From Diphasiastrum complanatum (taxonomy: Eukaryota > Streptophyta > Lycopodiopsida > Lycopodiales > Lycopodiaceae), in NCBI GenBank assembly GCA_029204225.1, contig CM055096.1:65446370-65510369 (forward strand): a DNA stretch of 64,000 nucleotides, in the 5' to 3' direction. The position numbers and the translations under genes are program-made. Of this stretch, positions 12,126 through 22,575 are shown piece by piece; positions within the stretch are counted from its first letter, which is position 1; each line of letters starts with the position of its first letter. Below the pieces are notes generated by a model that was not told where the DNA came from, did no database searches, and saw only the letters and a program-made list of their open reading frames with translations.

Positions 12126-13300
12126 GCGACTTTCGCTTCCAGAAATGTCGCTTATTGTCTTTGTTTCTCAAAAATTGGAATTATTTGATTCGAATGTATT
12201 CGAGAGCATACATAGTAGAAGAGCCTATGTATAACTCTATTGAACCAAAAGGCACGACCTGGAATTTACCCAATTATGCCCCAGTAGAAACATGCTTTCT
12301 GCTCGATAGACAGCTGGGCCCATAACTAGAGAAAGTCGACCTTGTCCCAAGGTTGCGTCCAATCATCGAAGGCGATGCCTACTGTGCCTGGTAGCATCAT
12401 GTAATCCACACGACATTGTAATTCATTGTTAAATGCATGGGGACACCACTTCCAGAATCGTTCAGCAAATGCATGGAATCTTTCAGCACGTACCTTCGAT
12501 TGATTTTGTCGTGTTCGCTTTGCCTGAGTAGTTACTGTGGCCAAGTCTTGAGTTTGCAACTCAACAGCTAACTTCTAGTCTTCTAGCTGCTGCTTGAGAT
12601 CTGACAACTCATGTTCGAGCTTGTCGTCCCATCAGCATGGTTTTCTCTTGATCATTTAACACTCCAAAATGTTCGCATAGTCGTGAAACGTGTGCTCCGA
12701 CTCCAAAAAAAAATTGGTGTTTAATCCACCTCAAAAATGCCTTGTAAGCTAGCGCGTCCAATATATATCCAAAATTTTGCACATAAATGGTTACAGCCGC
12801 ATCTGCCAAAAATATTGCTTGATTGGCGTATTTACAAAACAGCTTAAAGGTGGTATTCTTTATGATCGACATTTTGTACCCCTTCATGGGTATGAAGCAA
12901 TTACTCAGAAAATGGGCAGCTTCATCCACTGAATCTTTGTTTGTAGAAACAAGTTTACCATCCAATGGTAATCCCAGCGCTGTGCAGAACACTTCTTTAG
13001 AGATAGTGAAAAATTTGCCTTGCACAATGGACTTTGAAATCCACCTCAGAAACTGCGTGGATGGAATTCACAAATTCAGTACTAACTTCAGACAAAATGA
13101 CTGAAGGATCCACTTTCAAATTTTACAACCCGCATTGATCCAAAAAGGACTGGATTGAGCGGATTCATGCGAGTGCTTTCCAGGTAATTGAGGAGCTAGA
13201 ACTCGATCCAAAAGCCATTGTATCGAATAATTCACAAAAGCTCCATAGATCGCGACAGATTGTAAGAGAGTGCTTGATCACAAAAAATTAGAGCGAAGGA
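12126..13300 (-). pseudogene. Repeat encoding X3 protein
   Basis: A repeat found again at 63651-64000; both begin GCGACTTTCGCTTCC. The minus strand codes for a protein in at least two pieces. The first, 13025-12612, holds FFTISKEVFCTALGLPLDG then a helix-rich region. After a frameshift near 12610 comes a coiled-coil-like stretch (HELSDLKQQLED, with one stop). The last piece, 12559-12326, ends with FDDWTQPWDKVDFL. Upstream codons to about 13300 look protein-like but carry stops. The first piece resembles the X1 and X2 N-terminal pattern (hydrophobic strand, then IGI or LGL), so I place it tentatively in the same family. The boundary at 13300 is uncertain. Its function is unknown. Confidence 0.5.
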
Positions 13301-13659
13301 AAGCATGAAAACGCAAGAAGAAAGTGTGAAGAAGAAAAATAGAAAATAGCTTGTGATATGCAGAAGCGGTGTGGAGAGGTTGATGACGAGTCATTGGTGA
13401 CATGACATCTGTCATTTCCATTATTAAGGACGTGCATGGCTCAGAGTTTCAAACTACGATTTGACAGATCAATCTTAATGACAGAAAACCGTTTGTGAAA
13501 AGAAAAGAAATAAATAAATAAGAAACAATATCCGTTTTAATATGTGGGCATACACAAGTGTGAATAATGTTCACGTGGCCATCATTTTTAATGGAGGAAT
13601 ACAAAAGGTAGGTCGAGAGATTCTCAAAAATATTAAGAACAAACTATTCTGAATACTTC

Positions 13660-14981
13660 GAATACAAAAATGAGTAGATTCAAACTATGGGCCAGAACAA
13701 TAAAAACATTTTCCTGATGGAGGCTCTAGTGAACTTCACTTATAGACTTGTTTCCTAAAGGACACGTGGTGAGAATTTCCAGAAAGGCCTTGTAGACTTG
13801 CTCGTCATGTTCAAAACGTGTATGTCATAGAAAGACAGATTTTTGCCATCCAGCATTCCAAAACCATGAGTTTTCATGATGAAGAAAAGTGAAATTTAAC
13901 AAGATTCAAGTGCTCTTAAGATAATAAACGTCTCTCTAGAATCAGACATAATGCCAAAAGAAAACTCTTTTCAACTAAGCACTCCCATTTGAAAGATTGA
14001 CACCATCTAAGAACAAACTTTTCTGAATACTTCAAATACAAAGTTAGATTCTGCATACTGTTTGCTTCTGAAATCATAGTCACATAGAGGTAAACGATCC
14101 TCTTATTTCTCTAACTTACTTAGAAGCACAGAAAACTGTAAGATTGAATTCCGAAAAGTCCAGGGTCTATAGCCAATGTTATCATGGTCCAAAGCCATAG
14201 ACTAGAAATTTCTGAAATGGCAAACTAACACGAGCTTTTTGGGCATGCCGGATTGACCACCTTGATCTTGTTCACGTAATCCACAGGCTGCTTTTTAGGC
14301 TGTGGAGGAGTTTCCTCTTCGAGTGGAAGTGTTATTTCATAGCCCTTTGGGAGAAATGTGTTGAAACCTATTATTAACCGGGGATGACCCCTAAATAGAT
14401 CTTTCACTCTAGCAATGAGTCCTGCAGGGTCGATCCTGAAAGCCACACACTAGCCTACTTAAGATACAAGCTATACATTGTTTGGCAAAATTGACAAGCC
14501 TTTGGTGTTGAAGTTAATCACAAATATGGGTTCATCAGAGTAGAAACTGTAGATACCTCTGTTCCTTGAAATGTTGGAAGACTTCTAAAAAATCGTCAAA
14601 ATTGTCTTTGTCATCTTTAAATCTATCTTTCACTGCCTTCAGGTATTGTAATGCATCATCCCGCGTTGTCACTCTCTGGGATACAGCAGCTGTCTGCACA
14701 GGTTCACTTCTGCTCCCAGAAGAAGGTGCCAAACAGCAAATGATCAACAAAGAAATACAAATGAGGAATTTGATGTCAAAACAAAATCTTGAATGGAACT
14801 TAATATCCCTATATCGTGCCGTAAGTCGAGAAATTTGAACAAAGAAAATGAGAGCAAAAAACAATATACAAAGAGGCAATGTGAAAGCTTACGATTCTCC
14901 TGAAGCACTTGCAGGTCGTTTCAGATGTGGACCGAATGAGCTATCGTGATCTCTATGGCGCTTCATGCTGCTGCTATTCAT
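13660..14981 (-). pseudogene. SNL: SIN3-like (SNL) co-repressor gene, 5' exons
   Basis: SIN3-like proteins are scaffolds of nuclear histone deacetylase complexes and bind repressors through paired amphipathic helix (PAH) domains. Coding exon 1, 14981-14893, starts MNSSSMKRHRDHD (or at the inner Met, 14966) and has LKRPASASGE, the usual SNL N-terminus, with donor GTAAGC. Exon 2, 14709-14557, follows a GGGAGCAG acceptor and carries the first half of PAH1 ([27 protein letters not shown]). Exon 3, 14435-14261, carries the second half ([30 protein letters not shown]). Phases match at both introns. Exon 4 remnant from 13821 reads TRFEHDEQVYKAFLEIL and NKSISEVH (start of PAH2), but its acceptor reads AT instead of AG and a TAG follows at 13728-13726. 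Nothing downstream is recognisable before the X3 repeat. The identification is firm; that it is non-functional is inferred. Confidence 0.87.
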
Positions 14982-15279
14982 CAACAGATTGAGATGATGT
15001 GTTTTTTGATCCTTTGTTGAAATACGCCTTCTTAGGATTGATCACATGCCAACACCACATAAATAGTAACTCCCCATGAAACAGCAGCAACGATCCACTA
15101 CTAAGCAAACATCACAGAGCCATAAAGGCTTGATCCACAGGAAACACGCATACGTGAAAGAGGTCCGCCGATAAGCAGCCAGCTAAGAAACAACACAATA
15201 TTCTACACAAGCACATAAAGCATGAAAAGCCAGCACAATAAACAGCAAGCACTGAAGCAAAAAGAAAGAACAATTTACC
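14982..15279 (-). other. SNL 5' UTR with intron
   Basis: Between the first coding ATG (14981) and the upstream leader there is a likely 5'-UTR intron at 15278-15183, with donor CAG|GTAAAT and acceptor GTTTCTTAG after a T-rich tract. The second leader exon would be 15182-14982 and runs straight into the coding start. Several short upstream ATGs are present in the leader. Confidence 0.55.
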
Positions 15280-15700
15280 TGTGAAGCAAAAACGAAGCGA
15301 TTAGATGCGATATGCCAAGGGATAATGTGAGCGGATTTGTGAAGCCACGTCCTGGTTGAAGATCGAAAACGAGACGACCAAATAGATCGCAGCCGAGAGC
15401 AGCCTGCCTCCCTGACACGGCCAGCAGCAGCAGCAGCAAAAGCGAGCGAGCAGCGACGATCAATGACGACGACGACGATGACGACGATGGAAGAAAAGAA
15501 AGAGAGAAGCCAAGCAACGAACGCGAAAGGCAAAACAGAAAACTTGAAGCAAAGCGAGCGAGAGAGGGGAGAGGCCTTTGAGGACTTTGTATTTATAGTG
15601 TGATTTCGCTGTCGTAAAATCCGACCGCCGCTAAGGCTAGCGGCGATTTGGCCAAATACGGCCACAAGGGCTAAACCCTAAACCGTGAAGGCTAGCCTGG
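15280..15700 (-). promoter_or_regulatory. SNL promoter and first leader exon
   Basis: On the minus strand a TATA box, TATAAAT (15597-15591), would put transcription start near 15562. It is followed by a CT-rich and trinucleotide-rich leader (CGT and GCT runs at about 15490-15420). About 29 bases upstream of the TATA is a GC-rich perfect inverted repeat, CGCCGCTA/TAGCGGCG (15626-15645, loop AGGC). A telo-box, AAACCCTAAA, is at 15673-15682. Base composition is clearly richer in GC than the flanking transposons, which supports a genuine host promoter. Confidence 0.6.
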
Positions 15701-16750
15701 AATTCAAATGACACGCGCGCTCTTACTTCCGTCGTCATTCGATTCTCCCACGCATTTTTTATCTTGCCACGTCTCATAAGATCCGAATGAAGGGCCGAAT
15801 GGCCTGTCCCCGCCGAATATCTAGACCAACCACTCTATATCTTAGCTCATACCCCTTTTTATAGGAGTTCCACTCTTGAGGCCCCCAAAATGACCCTTTG
15901 GCACCGGCAAATAGACCAAAGTGGAAGGCCCTTCAATCGCCTAAGGATCTTCTCTTTTGCGAAATTGGGATCAAGATCTTTTAGTTTCTCATAACCGCTT
16001 TTGATAGTTGGTACATTGCGTTATCTTTTGTTCGAAAGGTGGAACTAAACAATTGCACTAATACAAGATCAAAGGCACTAATCTCACAACATATATCTAA
16101 GGCAAGGCTCTTCGTGAGGGATAAAGCCCCCTAAACATACGCTTTACGAACATGAGCGCCCAAGTGATTTGTCGAGCATAGACAGCTGATGGATTTCTCT
16201 TTAAACATGTTATGATAAAGTTGTTTTTGGGCATAATGCTTGAGCATCTCAAGCGATGTGCCCTAAAATTCTAAACTTAATCAGAAATTGGAGCATGAGT
16301 GAATACGTTGAAAATGGTAAATTCTCTAATGGGGGTGAGCAACAAATTGCCCAACGCCTAAGAATATACGTAGACAATGACAGTGAAGCCTAACAATAAA
16401 AATGGACAAGGTGATCGAAGAAGCGATCATGAGAGGCCTTACCTCGTAAAAGACATGAATTCTTAAGGGTGGTAAGGATTAATATGACCAAATGAAAAGT
16501 GAGAGCTAAAAATGCTCAGTGGGATCCCTTTGTAGGAGGGAGGAGGACTATAATGACAAAACTAGATAAAATTGTAGTGTTCTTAAGTATTTGCACATGT
16601 CATACTTCAACTCATTTTTATTATGCCATGGAGTTAAATAATATCTATATGTAATTTGTGTTTGGGCTAAAAGGAGACATGTTGGATTTATTCCTGTACT
16701 CTCCTAAATTCCATGTTAATCTAGTTCCATTCATATTACTGCAGTTTTAC
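15701..16750. other. Non-coding flank upstream of SNL
   Basis: No gene or recognised element. GC content falls away from the SNL promoter. It may be the distal promoter or degraded transposon DNA. Confidence 0.5.
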
Positions 16751-17374
16751 ACGCATTGTTGCACAGTCTGCAGAGATACTCTATTACTGAAGACAAGCAT
16801 CATAATGGCAACCGACTTGGCTAACTTGTCAAGGAAGCCCGACTCCATCGACTATCGTTGAGGACCGTTGTCTCGACTTTATTCACTATTAGCACACTCG
16901 ACTCCAAATAGTCGAAGCCTTCTCACGCCCACTTCCTGTACTGTGCTTGCATCTGCACTAATGTAAATTGTATATAGATGATGATCATTGTAACATACAT
17001 ATAACATAAATACGAGAATTATCAAAGACGGACACTATAGATGCTTTCATGCATTGATTCTTTTTTTTCAGATTGATTGTCAGGAATAAGCTCATAGCTT
17101 TTACAGAGTGGTGTTAGCTTCCTAAGCATCCGGTTTTGCCCGCAATTGTCTTGTGCTCACAACATCAATTTGACTTGTATTTTCATACATATCAATCTGA
17201 ATCAACTATTGTCTTCTTTGTCAGTGTTGATTGCTTTTGCTATTTCATTTTTTTTGTCTGACCCTCTTACTACTTTGTCTAACTGTCTGCTCTTCTCGCT
17301 TCTGCAACTGCAAGTAATTAAATTCTTTGTGTTCGCCTACGCATTGAGGAGATTTCTACCACCATCTCCCAGCA
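16751..17374 (+). repeat. Copia F 5' LTR (start uncertain)
   Basis: The 3' end is fixed by a tRNA-iMet primer site at 17375 and by the terminal CCAGCA. The start is a guess at TGTTGCACAG or close by; no partner LTR is present to define it. A TATA-like TGTATATAG lies near 16968. Confidence 0.5.
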
Positions 17375-17388
17375 TGGTATCAGAGTGC
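17375..17388 (+). other. Copia F primer-binding site
   Basis: TGGTATCAGAGTGC, matching the plant initiator tRNA-Met primer site over its first 11 bases, directly after the LTR. Confidence 0.88.
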
Positions 17389-17527
17389 AAATTATAGTTT
17401 GATAAGCTTCCCACATAACTTGGTTCTATCACCTGATAGAATAATTGATTTCTTGTTCTGTAAATAGCATTAGATTTTCATTTTTAAGTCACTAATAGTT
17501 ATTACTATCACCTAGACTAACTTCCAC

Positions 17528-18095
17528 ATGGATTGTCAAAGCAAAGCCAGTCACATCGTGAACAAGCTTCATGGATCTAACCACCATCTGTGGAAAATTA
17601 AGATGAAAATTGTGCTAATGGCTAAGGAGTTGTATGATATTGTCACAGGTGCAAAGGCAAGACCCAAAGCAAATATCGCTGCAATATCTCAATGGAAGCT
17701 GAAGGATGGCAAATCTCAGACACACAAATCGGCCATGTGTCTGAAGCTCAAACCTCAAAAGAAGTCTGGGACATCTTGAACACATTGTACAATGTGCGTG
17801 ACATATCTTCTAAGCTACACCTCAAATGGAGATTCTTCTCCCTCAAGATGACAAATGGTGATTCACTTCAGAATCACATCAACCAATTCAAGAACTTGCC
17901 GCAATAGATGGCCATTGTCGGATCAGTCATAGACTATCAAGACACAATAATGACACTTCTTTCAAGCTTGCCAAGCTCATATGACAATCGAGTGATGATC
18001 ATCACGACACACCCAGAGCTAACTCTATCAAGAGTCATCACAATGTTGTTGCAAGAAGACAGTAGAAGGAACAAACCCTCCAGTTCGCCCCGCAG
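17528..18095 (+). pseudogene. Copia F gag fragment
   Basis: Starts MDCQSKASHIVNKLHGSNHH with the copia Gag pattern of a short N-terminus and then HLWKIKMKIVL. A frameshift near 17695 is followed by TSKEVWDILNTLYNVRD and LHLKWRFFSLKM, a stop at 17905-17907, and then MTLLSSLPSSYDNRV and MLLQEDSRRNK. It is cut near 18095 by a dispersed repeat, before any zinc knuckle. Length and order agree with a Gag N-terminal half. Confidence 0.87.
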
Positions 18096-18768
18096 AACAT
18101 ATATTGATCTCACACTTCAGTCTCGAGCATCGAGAGAGAAGAGTTTATGCATATGTAAGAGGTTGAAAAAGTGAATAGAGTGCTGAGAGTTATTCTCGCT
18201 TATCTTCGTTGTCCGCACTATTGAGTGTGAGTGATCCTGAGTCTACTAGCAATCTCTAACGCATTACATGAATTACTCTCTGATCAGATAGACTCTCTAG
18301 TGCATTACAGTCGTTTGTTGTGTATCCGTAAAACATGCTCTAAAGAACTGTCTTAAAATCATCTTATTCGTCTGTTGCGAATACTTTCTTTTCAGCACTC
18401 GAATAACGTCTACCTTTGGTACAATTTAGCACGATCATTGAATAAAACTGTATGTATACATATGAGATGACAGTCCCTGTCCGAAGAATTGAGTCTTTGA
18501 TCTGTGTTCCTGATTGTAACTGACATAAGATTCTAATGTGCTCTAGAACTATTTGTGTTTTTTAACCATAACCTTGGACTTAAGTTGTTGAGGACTTCTG
18601 TCTAGAAACGAACAGTTCACGAACATGATTAATTAATTGTCTGCACAACAACAAATACATCGAACATTTCTCGACTCTCTGTTGACACCTTAATCATCCA
18701 GAGTGTAGTACTACCGTACTACTCTGATAACATCTCATCTGTAGAACGCATTTCATTCGATTTGATAC
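18083..18768. repeat. Dispersed repeat, inverted copy at 61870-62545
   Basis: About 0.68 kb matching the reverse complement of 61870-62545 nearly end to end, with scattered substitutions and short indels. It contains no supported gene. It truncates copia F gag on the left. On the right it runs into copia G gag sequence. Confidence 0.75.
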
Positions 18769-19690
18769 AGGCCAGATTGTTGTTCTGAAATTATTAACAT
18801 TACACACCCCAAACACAAGTAATACTGGTTACTTTCTAATGTCTGTTGACAACCTAAATAACACTCGAAACCACTTGTCATAATTATATCAAATACATAA
18901 CTTTCTAACATTGTCCTCTGTGGGAACAACATTATTTACTACAAAATCTATATTAACCTTGTTGGTATAGTACGACAGTATCCCACAGCTCCTTTGCTTT
19001 AGAGATTGTAGCCATAGACTATCCTCGATGGATGAAGATAACATGACTACTGCCTTGTCATTCTTCTCCCTCCATTCGCGTAGCTCCTTGTCTGTTGTTG
19101 TAGGCATCTCCTCGGTGCCATCTACCTAGGAAAATAATTCTTCTCCCTTTAGTATTAGCGAGGTCTTAGACTTCCATGCCAGGAAGTTAGATCCTGATGA
19201 ATCGAGGATTGTACAGATCTTGGGTGCTAAAGCGAAATCAAATTAATCGCGAACAAACAACAATTCAGATGGATTTTAGATATGATTGCTGGTCATTGTC
19301 GGCTATATCATTCGTACAGTCCTCCAGAATGTAGACAGACGCTCTTGACCTATGTTTTAGATTAGTATAGCATTCAACAAAACTGAACCAATGTGCGGAA
19401 TAGATAATACAGGTGAGTAAGATGCACAAGAGATAGCAGACAATAATTCATTCAAGATCAGACAAAATTAAGAGTGATATGTGTGTAATAGCTACAGTAT
19501 CATCTATTGATCCTCTCGCTTTTTGAACGTTGTATGGCAGACCCACACAATGCGTTGGTGTGAGAGAAGCGATGTTCTCCCACGAGTAATGTCTTGCTTA
19601 CTAGCAGACTTCTTGGATCTTTGTGGATACTGCTCACAAAACTTGTCTCGGACTCCTATTCTGTGTTTTGTGTATTGTCTATTTGCTATT
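18769..19690 (-). pseudogene. Copia G leader and gag start (copy 2)
   Basis: Minus-strand copia 5' end, duplicate of 11562-12125. Going down from 19690 there is an untranslated region and then gag with SSGSNFLAWKSKTSLILKG (about 19205-19150), a stop near 19127, and MPTTTDKELREWREKNDKAV continuing open to about 18892. This copy keeps more of gag than copy 1, including IEDSLWLQSLKQ. No clear primer-binding site or LTR end was located. Confidence 0.68.
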
Positions 19691-19985
19691 TCATGTATCT
19701 TATACATTCAAAGTAGCACACCAGATCAGATAGACTAAACAATCTATAACTAATCATGGATAAACAGAAAAATGGATTAGGCATGTCCTAGCGCTCTTCC
19801 ACTGATGTCATCAAATCAGATCAGGGTTCTGTAGTGCATGGTACTTGCATGATCTTCCTGATCCTTTGGAGCGTGAAGGTCGAAAAGTGTCGCGAAGATT
19901 TTTGCGTCGCTTTGAGTCGTTTGACTTTCGCGTTGTTTGACTTTCTCTTGCTATATCACGAATAATTTTCTTTCGTGAACTCCCA
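19691..19985. other. Interval beside LTR-2 of block P
   Basis: No supported gene. A basic open frame on the minus strand (about 19980-19811, rich in Arg, Lys and Ser) has no recognised domain. The match between block P and blocks Q and R ends at 19985, almost exactly at the LTR-2 end. Confidence 0.45.
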
Positions 19986-20656
19986 TGAGAGCGATAACAT
20001 ACAACAAATCCAACATGCAAGGATGATTCACAATTAGTTCTAAGATCCATTAACACTAAGCATTAACCCTACATCCATTAACACTAAATCCACAATGATG
20101 ATAGCTTACTCTTTCTCTCTCTTCCCTTCTCTCTCACAAAAAACATAAGAAATAGCAATTTCAATAAACTTCAAATCCAACAATTAGCTTATACAAAGAA
20201 AATATGTGAGATGGAGAAAAAGTTATAAAGAGCAAGGACATTTACAAATCCGATCCATAAGAGAGCCAATTTGCTTGTATTGAAATAAAGAGAGAACATG
20301 TACAATCATTCAAAATTGTTACTTATATAAGAAATTGAGGAGATGGGCACCCCAATTTCTATTGGCTAATTCCTACCTCCCTAACTATTCAAATTTTAAA
20401 AAAGAGTGGGAATCCATTCAATAATTGGAGGGAACCAATTTGAAATTGAAATTTGGTGGGAACCCCAGCTTTATCCACTAACTTGACATTTAGACCTGTG
20501 ACATTAAAAGTCCTGCAAAACGGCCTAAAGTCCTTTTATTAACTTGTAACTAATCAAATAACTATGTGATCATCGGATTGGACTTACACACACAGGGTGC
20601 CAAATCCCTCTCACTTATTAACTAGAGTTAGGCTTGTCTTGGCAAACCCTTCAACA
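19986..20656 (-). repeat. LTR-2 of block P
   Basis: 671 bases on the minus strand, from TGTTGAAGG at 20656 to CTCTCA at 19986. Matches LTR-2 at 50964-51633 and 61008-61677. A purine-rich GGTGGGG-type tract precedes it in the Q and R copies. It carries a TATA box (minus strand TATATAAG, near 20325) and short internal repeats of TTAGTGTTAATGGAT near the 3' end. Confidence 0.85.
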
Positions 20657-20704
20657 GTATCCCCTACCAAAACTGGTGGCGGTCCCATGACACTTCAGGA
20701 GATT

Positions 20705-22575
20705 TATTCACTTTGGACTTTGATTAACCTCGTGTCGTACTTTGATTAGATGGTACTGCACCTTCTGCATGAACTCAAGGCGGACAGTATTAAAATTAAT
20801 ATTGTGCGATAGGAAGCACTTATTTGCACCGGCCAGCCACATTGACGTAGTCCATGCTGTAAATGATTCCCATGAACCACCCATCATAGCGGCACGATAG
20901 TACAACCTTGCTATTGGCAGCTGATTTTGGACGCTGTCGGATGCCATCAGTTTATTAGGATCGAAAGCCAAAGTAGAAAAGCAATCATCCTATCATGTAG
21001 CGACCGACGCCAACATTGTCAAGATTTTTGCGAACAACATGAATTGCCTAACTGTTGGATCTAGTGAGAACATATATTCCTATTGATAAGCTTGTAAGAC
21101 ATGGTGGAAATCAACTAAAATTGTCGAATTGTAACGCTGGTGGATTATGGGCCAATTTGGAGTATGGGTATTGATTTTGTTCATTGGCACACCTAAATTT
21201 TTCCATTTGTTACAACGTGGCATCGACATATAATATGGATCCACTCGTAGTTGGTAAGGGCTGGCAACATAACTCCGAGATATGCTTGTCCATTGCTGTT
21301 TTTTCATCTTGTATGGTCTGGATCACTCACGCAAGGTTAGTAACTAAACTCATAGTATCACCAGAATCCATAGTTGGTGCTGTACCAACAACAACAGCAA
21401 GTAATCCTAATCCAGAAGCTTGACTTGGGTTGCCTTGAGGTTTCAGTTGTATATCTTCTTCCTCAAATACCTCCTCTTCTTCATAACCATCTGGTGTAGT
21501 AGCATCGAACTGCTTTGGTGATGGAACTGCATGGGCGACCCTGATGGTATCTTGTGCTACTTCGGCTTGATCTTGTTGATCTGTCTGAAAGGATGAATAA
21601 AACATTGTAGAACTATCATGGAACTGTTCAAATTATTTTCCAGGGAATAGATGTATTCGATCAAATAGCTTTCATTGGTCCAATAGAACTCATCAATGGT
21701 ATCAATAAAGGGCTTGAAGATACTCTTAGCGTGCTTATGATTTGGGGAGGGCTGTTTGTGAAAAATGCAAAAATAAGCTTGGTAGAGGCCAAAAATCTTG
21801 TATATAGATAAACACACATGTGTGGAGCCTGTTCCCATGTGTGAAATTAGTGTACTTGTCATGTACCATAATCATATATGTTGTACATATGATTTAATTC
21901 AAGTTCTAGTGGCTAAAATGGCCAAAAACTAGTTTTCTAGATATATGACACATGACATCAATCTACATGAGCCAAATATTTTGGTTAGGTGTCATATCCC
22001 ATGTGTAGAGGACAGCTCACACGTGTGGAATAAGCTGAAGTAGATGAATTTTGACTTCTAGAAGATTTCCAAGTAGATCTCCATGTAGAAGGAAAATGGA
22101 CCAAAAGTGCCCAAAATAGAAGGTTTGCATGATGAATCATCATATGACAAAGCACCTTCACACTTGTGGGATCAGAGGGATGATCAGTACCATGGGCTCT
22201 CACTTATTGTATATATAGAGCCACATTTGGCCATAATCATTGTGAGACACCAGTCTTGGTTTTCGAAGCAATTTTGAGTGATTCTCTCCATTTGTCTTCA
22301 TTTGTACTTACCTTCAATTGATGATTGTTCTTGTTAGGATTTTGTGTCTAGAATTGATCTAGATTGATCTTAATCTAAAATAGATTGATAGATCAAGTAA
22401 TCTGACAACCAATCCATCTTGAGGATCAGATTAGGATCCACTCTTGGTCTTTTTTGTACTTTTTGCACACTGTTTGCCAGAAGTGATTCCTATGGCTGCA
22501 AGAGCGGTTCTCAGTCACGTGCACCTTGTGGGTAGCAGTCTGGTAGGTGATATAAAATTTGGACTTGCCCTCAGT
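20705..22575 (-). pseudogene. X2 protein gene of block P, interrupted
   Basis: X2 is an unrecognised protein joined to the gypsy-2 RT in this element family. From 22575 down, the N-terminal part begins GTEGKSKFYITYQTATHKV. A 711-bp insertion (21759-22469) then splits it, and it resumes with PNHKHAKSIFKPFIDT and LYSLENN-type sequence, then an acidic linker (EEEEVFEEEDIQL). The C-terminal part has YVASPYQLRVDPYY, WPIIHQRYNSTILVDF and LPIARLYYRAAMMGGSW, ending near 20708. WPIIH and LPIARxYYRAA are shared with X1. Frameshifts occur near 21300 and 21000. Confidence 0.7.
21759..22469 (+). mobile_element. 711-bp insertion in X2, probable solo LTR
   Basis: Present in block P only. The R copy of X2 runs uninterrupted at the same point and gives the empty site. 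The insert starts TGAAAAATGC and ends TTTTTGCACA, and is flanked by CTGTTTG on both sides (21752-21758 and 22470-22476). TG...CA ends and a TATA box (TGTATATATAGAGCC, about 22208) suggest a solo LTR. The ends are also loosely inverted (TGAAAAATGCAAAAA against TGTGCAAAAAG), so a non-autonomous DNA transposon is possible. No coding sequence. Confidence 0.65.

Noticed and set aside
13099-13300. Plus-strand protein-like frame starting MTEGSTFKFYN
   Set aside because: It is opposite the X3 coding direction, has a stop after 13 codons and no recognised domain; it may be a shadow.
15183-15665. 160-codon minus-strand open frame starting near the SNL promoter
   Set aside because: It runs through the TATA box region, leader and leader intron; its low-complexity Ser/Val/Ala composition comes from trinucleotide runs.
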